Shown here piece after piece: positions 7,370 to 10,264 of a stretch of 10,264 bases of DNA (within the stretch, counting starts at the first letter, position 1; every line of letters starts with the position of its first letter). The stretch comes from Methylomonas sp. GTDB taxonomy: Bacteria; Pseudomonadota; Gammaproteobacteria; Methylococcales; Methylomonadaceae. Below the pieces are notes generated by a model that was not told the origin of the DNA, made no database searches, and saw nothing but the letters and a program-made list of their open reading frames with translations. The DNA lies in assembly GCA_026988195.1 (NCBI GenBank), contig JALSLS010000360.1, positions 1 to 10,264 of the forward strand. Reading direction: 5' to 3'. The translations under genes were made by a program, and so were the position numbers.

Positions 7370-7389
7370 TTTTTTATAAATTGTAGGGT
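7361..7389 (+). terminator. Stem-loop spanning the pilZ stop codon
   Basis: Bases 7361-7372 pair with 7378-7389 over 12 positions, including two G-U pairs, around a five-base loop. The stem covers the pilZ TAA. The T-run lies in the ascending stem and loop, with only a weak one after it, so intrinsic termination is plausible but not certain. It probably marks the 3' end of the fabF-pilZ operon. Confidence 0.5.
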
Positions 7390-7417
7390 ATTTCAGTGTT
7401 ATTACTGGGTAAAAACC

Positions 7418-7436
7418 ACTTATGTATCTCATAAGT
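7418..7436. repeat. Small perfect inverted repeat after pilZ
   Basis: ACTTATG and CATAAGT form a perfect 7-base inverted repeat around a five-base centre, 48 bases after the pilZ stop. It may be a second 3' hairpin or an operator. No other support is seen. Confidence 0.35.
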
Positions 7437-7473
7437 TAATCATATAAGCTATTCCCCTTGTATCTTTGAGTGC

Positions 7474-7640
7474 CTAGGAGGCTGTCCGAGAATAGAGAAC
7501 CTGCTACGGAAAAAGCCCTTTTGGCCACTTTTTCCGTTCATTTTCGTTAAATAGCACAACTATTCGCCTCAAATGAACGAAAAAACTGACTCAAAAGGCC
7601 TTTCCCTCGCGACGATTTCTATTCTCGGACAGCCTCCTAG
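7474..7640. mobile_element. Fold-back element A, MITE-like, between pilZ and tatD
   Basis: Two perfect 22-base inverted ends (7474-7495 and 7619-7640) frame an interior that is itself an imperfect palindrome. CGTTCATTT at 7535-7543 faces its complement at 7571-7579, and AATAG/CTATT close a five-base loop at 7555-7559, exactly at the midpoint. A separate 9-base stem lies within the left half (7507-7515 with 7528-7536). There is no coding sequence. Perfect ends with a diverged interior suggest transposase-recognised terminal repeats, so a non-autonomous element is likely. Both ends finish in CTAG, which could be a 4-base target duplication, leaving 7478-7636 as the element. Because CTAG is self-complementary this cannot be decided here. 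An alternative is a large bidirectional terminator. Confidence 0.7.
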
Positions 7641-7727
7641 CTAAATTTTTTCCTTAAATTTTGTTTATCTAAAGCATCATTTTTAGATATGATAAGCATC
7701 TTTGATAACTGCTGCCCCATATAAAAT
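7641..7727 (+). promoter_or_regulatory. tatD upstream region with 8-base inverted repeat
   Basis: TATCTAAA at 7666-7673 and TTTAGATA at 7682-7689 form a perfect inverted repeat around eight bases, about 40 bases before tatD. A weak -35-like TTGTTT at 7661-7666 and TAGATA at 7684-7689, spaced 17 bases, would put the repeat inside a promoter. A better -10-like TATGAT at 7688-7693 has no matching -35. An operator or small hairpin is possible. No clear Shine-Dalgarno precedes the tatD ATG. Confidence 0.3.
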
Positions 7728-8501
7728 ATGTTTATAGACTCTCATTGTCATCTAGATCGTATTGACCTTAAGCCATATCAGGATGATTTTAGCTGTTTTA
7801 TGAAGGAAGCTAAAAGTAGTCTGATTGATCATATGCTATGTATAGCTATCGATCTTGAGGCATATCCAGCCATGAAGGAATTGGTTAAGGATTATCCTGA
7901 AATTTCTTTATCTGTAGGGGTTCACCCTAATGTAACAGAAGGGCAAGATCCAAGTGTAGAGGAATTGATCGAGTTAGCTGGGGACGATAAGGTTATTGCG
8001 ATCGGTGAAACAGGCTTGGATTATTTTCGGAGTGAAGGTGATTTAGAGTGGCAACACCAGCGTTTTAGAAATCATATTCAAGCAGCAAAAGCCTTAAACA
8101 AACCTCTAATAATTCATACTCGTGAAGCAGGGCATGATTCACTCGATGTTTTAGCAAGTGAAGGGGCGGATCAAGTCGGCGGGATTATTCATTGTTTTAC
8201 TGAAGATTGGACATATGCAAAAAAAGCATTAGAGATAGGTTTTTATATCTCATTTTCTGGCATTGTTACCTTTAAAAATGCACAAGCAATTAAAGAAGTC
8301 GCCAAAAAAGTACCAGCAGATCGATTTCTGATTGAAACAGACTCGCCATATTTAGCACCTGTTCCTTTTCGGGGTAAGCCTAATTATCCTATTTATGTTC
8401 GACATGTAGCAGAGCATCTTGCTGAACTTAGAGATACTACAGTAGAAGATATTGCAAAGCTTTCAACTGAGAACTTTAATACTCTTTTTAATAGAGCTTG
8501 A
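7728..8501 (+). CDS. ycfH: TatD-family metal-dependent hydrolase (YcfH-like)
   Basis: TatD-family proteins are TIM-barrel metallohydrolases of the amidohydrolase superfamily; characterised members are DNases. The 257-residue protein has all the expected metal ligands: His6 and His8 in DSHCHLD, Glu94 in IGETGLDYF, His130 in PLIIHTREA, His155 in GIIHCF and Asp205 in IETDSPYLAP. The PVPFRGKPNYP loop follows the last of these. Length and the position after holB-pilZ match the ycfH-type paralogue rather than the tatD gene of the tatABC operon. Unlike the upstream genes it is set apart by 358 non-coding bases, so it probably has its own promoter. Its physiological substrate is unknown. It is bracketed by two different fold-back elements. 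Confidence 0.93.
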   Translation: MFIDSHCHLDRIDLKPYQDDFSCFMKEAKSSLIDHMLCIAIDLEAYPAMKELVKDYPEISLSVGVHPNVTEGQDPSVEELIELAGDDKVIAIGETGLDYFRSEGDLEWQHQRFRNHIQAAKALNKPLIIHTREAGHDSLDVLASEGADQVGGIIHCFTEDWTYAKKALEIGFYISFSGIVTFKNAQAIKEVAKKVPADRFLIETDSPYLAPVPFRGKPNYPIYVRHVAEHLAELRDTTVEDIAKLSTENFNTLFNRA

Positions 8502-8502
8502 T

Positions 8503-8681
8503 ATATACTTCGCACGGTCACGACAACGGACTTCTAACTGCTGAGTTTTTTCCAATAGCTGCGTAGCTTGCTATGTGCCGTTTCAACATCTCGGGAACTG
8601 CTCCTGCGTCCATGCAGCCGTTGTTATCGACAAAAAATCAGCAGCTTATAAATTCCGCACCCATGACCGTGCGAAGTATAT
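8503..8681. mobile_element. Fold-back element B, MITE-like, between tatD and recA
   Basis: Perfect 18-base inverted ends (8503-8520 and 8664-8681) begin one base after the tatD stop codon. A second nested block pairs CTGCTGA plus TTTTTT (8538-8544 and 8546-8551, one bulged G) with 8632-8644, placed symmetrically within the element. ACAACGG at 8523-8529 and CCGTTGT at 8618-8624 are also complementary. The middle, about 8552-8617, holds smaller palindromes such as CTGC-N6-GCAG. There is no coding sequence and no obvious target duplication. The ends do not resemble those of element A. The structure fits a non-autonomous transposon or intergenic repeat family; it may also serve as the tatD terminator. 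Confidence 0.65.
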
Positions 8682-8903
8682 TTGTTAAATTCTGACTTGC
8701 TTAGGTATGGTCTTTTGCTGCCTTAAAACCAGCCCCCTATGATTGTAAAATTCAAGCTACAACAAAGAGGTATAGTTTTTTTATCTAAAGCTGTTTCGTA
8801 GTGCTTCTCTATGTGATAATAAGCGGTTATTTTTAACCCTTACTATGGCTTAGGTAAAGTAAGGTTGTGTTAAAACAAAATCTGAAGAAATCACGGGCAA
8901 AAA
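8682..8903 (+). promoter_or_regulatory. recA leader region with candidate extended -10 promoter
   Basis: The best promoter candidate is an extended -10, TGTGATAAT at 8812-8820, without a good -35; transcription would start near 8827. Downstream, two competing inverted repeats share bases: GGTTA (8825-8829) with TAACC (8834-8838), or AACCCTTAC (8835-8843) with GTAAGGTT (8859-8866, one bulge). I find no CTG-N10-CAG LexA box anywhere between tatD and recA. The recA ribosome binding site is weak, with GGG at 8895-8897, six bases before the ATG. Confidence 0.4.
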
Positions 8904-9929
8904 ATGGACGATAATAAAAAGAAAGCACTGGGCGCAGCGTTAATGCAAATTGAGAAACAGTTTGGTAAAGGCTCAGTTATGCGTATGGGTGATGTTTCTA
9001 CAAAAGGAGTTGAGGTGGTTTCAACAGGCTCGTTGTCTCTAGATATTGCATTAGGCGCTGGTGGCTTACCCAAGGGGCGTGTTGTAGAAATTTATGGTCC
9101 AGAGTCCTCGGGAAAAACTACTATGACGCTGGAAACTATTGCTCAAATGCAAAAACAAGGTGGGGTTGCGGCATTTATTGATGCTGAACATGCCTTAGAC
9201 CCTGTTTATGCTGAAAAAATTGGAATTAATTTAGAAGATTTATTAATCTCTCAACCCGATACGGGGGAGCAAGCGTTAGAAATTACCGATATGCTGGTGC
9301 GATCTGGGGCTGTTGATATGATTGTTGTTGACTCGGTTGCGGCCTTAACCCCAAAAGCTGAAATTGAAGGCGATATGGGTGATTCCCATATGGGTTTACA
9401 AGCACGGCTAATGTCACAAGCATTAAGAAAGCTAACCGCTAATATTAAACGTTCAAATACCCTCGTTATTTTTATTAATCAGTTAAGAATGAAGATTGGG
9501 GTGATGTTTGGTAACCCTGAAACGACAACGGGAGGGAATGCGTTAAAGTTTTATGCTTCAGTCCGGTTGGATATTCGTCGTATTGGTGCAATTAAGAAAG
9601 GCGACGAGATTATTGGTAACGAAACACGAGTTAAAGTCGTTAAAAATAAAGTAGCACCTCCTTTTAAACAAGCTGAATTTGAAATTATTTATGGCGAAGG
9701 CGTTTCTTTTCTAGGTGAGCTAGTTGATTTGGGCGTCAAATATGGCTTTATTAATAAAGCAGGTTCATGGTACAGCTATGGTGATGCAAAAATTGGCCAG
9801 GGTAAAGAAAATGTGAAGAAGTTTTTAAGTGAAAACCCTGGTAAAGCACAAGAAATAGAGGCAAAAATTCGTGCAGAAGCATTAGGAACGATAGCGGGTA
9901 ATGATGAAGACGAAGGTGAAGGTAAATAG
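8904..9929 (+). CDS. recA: Recombinase RecA
   Basis: RecA forms ATP-dependent filaments on single-stranded DNA, drives homologous pairing and strand exchange, and acts as co-protease for SOS repressor cleavage. The 341-residue protein has the N-terminal oligomerisation helix, Walker A GPESSGKTT at 65-73, catalytic Glu95 in FIDAEHALDP and the Walker B strand MIVVDSVAALTP at 139-150. The DNA-binding loops L1 (EGDMGDSHMG, 155-164) and L2 (about 194-210, with FGNPETTTGG) are present, and the C-terminus is acidic (DEDEGEGK), which in E. coli moderates activity. The N-terminus is three residues shorter than in E. coli. All key residues are intact. The recX start follows after 5 bases. Confidence 0.99.
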   Translation: MDDNKKKALGAALMQIEKQFGKGSVMRMGDVSTKGVEVVSTGSLSLDIALGAGGLPKGRVVEIYGPESSGKTTMTLETIAQMQKQGGVAAFIDAEHALDPVYAEKIGINLEDLLISQPDTGEQALEITDMLVRSGAVDMIVVDSVAALTPKAEIEGDMGDSHMGLQARLMSQALRKLTANIKRSNTLVIFINQLRMKIGVMFGNPETTTGGNALKFYASVRLDIRRIGAIKKGDEIIGNETRVKVVKNKVAPPFKQAEFEIIYGEGVSFLGELVDLGVKYGFINKAGSWYSYGDAKIGQGKENVKKFLSENPGKAQEIEAKIRAEALGTIAGNDEDEGEGK

Positions 9930-9934
9930 TTGTT

Positions 9935-10264
9935 GTGGGTGAAGAGGCTAGTTTTGAAAAAGAAATTAGAGGTCGCTGTTTACAGTTATTAACCCGACGA
10001 GAACATAGTCAGCAAGAGTTGTTGAATAAGTTGGCGTTAAAAGGGATTGAGCGAAATGCAACACAAGCTGTTATTGATAAACTGATTGATGAAGGCTGGC
10101 AAAGTGATGAGCGTTTTGCAGAATCCTATGCGCGATACCGAATAAAAAAAGGCTTTGGCCCGATAAAAATTGCTCATGAATTAAAGCAAAAAGGTATCAG
10201 TCATTTTGATTTAGAGCCAGTCGTACATGATATATCAGACAGTTGGTTTACCTTGTTAACCCAG
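9935..10264 (+). CDS. recX: Regulatory protein RecX (partial, runs off window)
   Basis: RecX caps and limits RecA filaments and is usually the next gene after recA. The open frame gives 110 codons to the window end with no stop. It reads as a RecX: an RGRCLQLLTRREHSQQELLNKL helix-turn-helix-like repeat (about 12-33), then VIDKLIDEGWQSDERFAESYARYRIKKGFGP (about 46-76) and IAHELKQKGI. Those are the first two of three three-helix modules, so roughly the C-terminal third lies outside the window. The GTG at 9935 is the only plausible start: the in-frame codons back to the stop at 9923-9925 contain no ATG, GTG or TTG. No strong Shine-Dalgarno is seen, so translation may be coupled to recA. Confidence 0.93.
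   Translation, partial: MGEEASFEKEIRGRCLQLLTRREHSQQELLNKLALKGIERNATQAVIDKLIDEGWQSDERFAESYARYRIKKGFGPIKIAHELKQKGISHFDLEPVVHDISDSWFTLLTQ

Noticed and set aside
7474..8681. A composite transposon carrying tatD between elements A and B
   Set aside because: The ends of the two elements are unrelated, there is no transposase, and tatD is a normal member of the flanking conserved gene order.
8718..8732. CTG...CAG as a recA LexA box
   Set aside because: The spacing is 9 bases rather than 10 and the centre is not the expected alternating A/T sequence.
1..10264. CRISPR array, tRNA or rRNA genes, prophage or toxin-antitoxin genes
   Set aside because: No regularly spaced repeats, cloverleaf sequences, rRNA sequences or matching genes were seen.

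Overview
This is an A+T-rich chromosomal segment from a gammaproteobacterium. The order fabD-fabG-acpP-fabF-pabC-mltG-tmk-holB-pilZ-tatD is the conserved fatty-acid/peptidoglycan/replication cluster of that class. A pilZ gene directly after holB is typical of Pseudomonas-like lineages that make type IV pili and is absent from the E. coli version. I cannot place the genus from the sequence alone. All genes are on the + strand, and this is essentially a housekeeping region.

Layout. Bases 1-166 hold an imperfect repeat/hairpin block upstream of fabD. fabD and fabG overlap. A promoter and a structured leader precede acpP, and two stem-loops separate acpP from fabF. From fabF to pilZ the genes are tightly packed: gaps are at most 21 bases, with ATGA-type or 8-11 base overlaps at pabC/mltG, mltG/tmk and tmk/holB, so they probably form one operon. 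Bases 7370-7727 are non-coding and hold two stem-loops, a 167-base fold-back element with perfect 22-base ends, and a small palindrome before tatD. Bases 8502-8903 are non-coding and hold a second, unrelated 179-base fold-back element plus the recA leader. recA is followed 5 bases later by recX, which runs off the window edge.

How the genes fit together. FabD loads malonate onto the acyl carrier protein AcpP. FabF condenses malonyl-ACP with the growing acyl chain and FabG reduces the ketone. PabC makes p-aminobenzoate for folate, which feeds thymidylate synthesis, and Tmk phosphorylates dTMP. HolB is part of the clamp loader. MltG sets glycan strand length, PilZ serves type IV pilus assembly, TatD is a metal-dependent hydrolase/nuclease, and RecA/RecX handle recombination.

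I do not see an undescribed defence, secretion or biosynthetic system. The parts most worth a second look are non-coding: two different fold-back elements bracketing tatD, a repeat block at the left edge, the hairpin-framed acpP transcript, and a recA upstream region with no recognisable CTG-N10-CAG LexA box.
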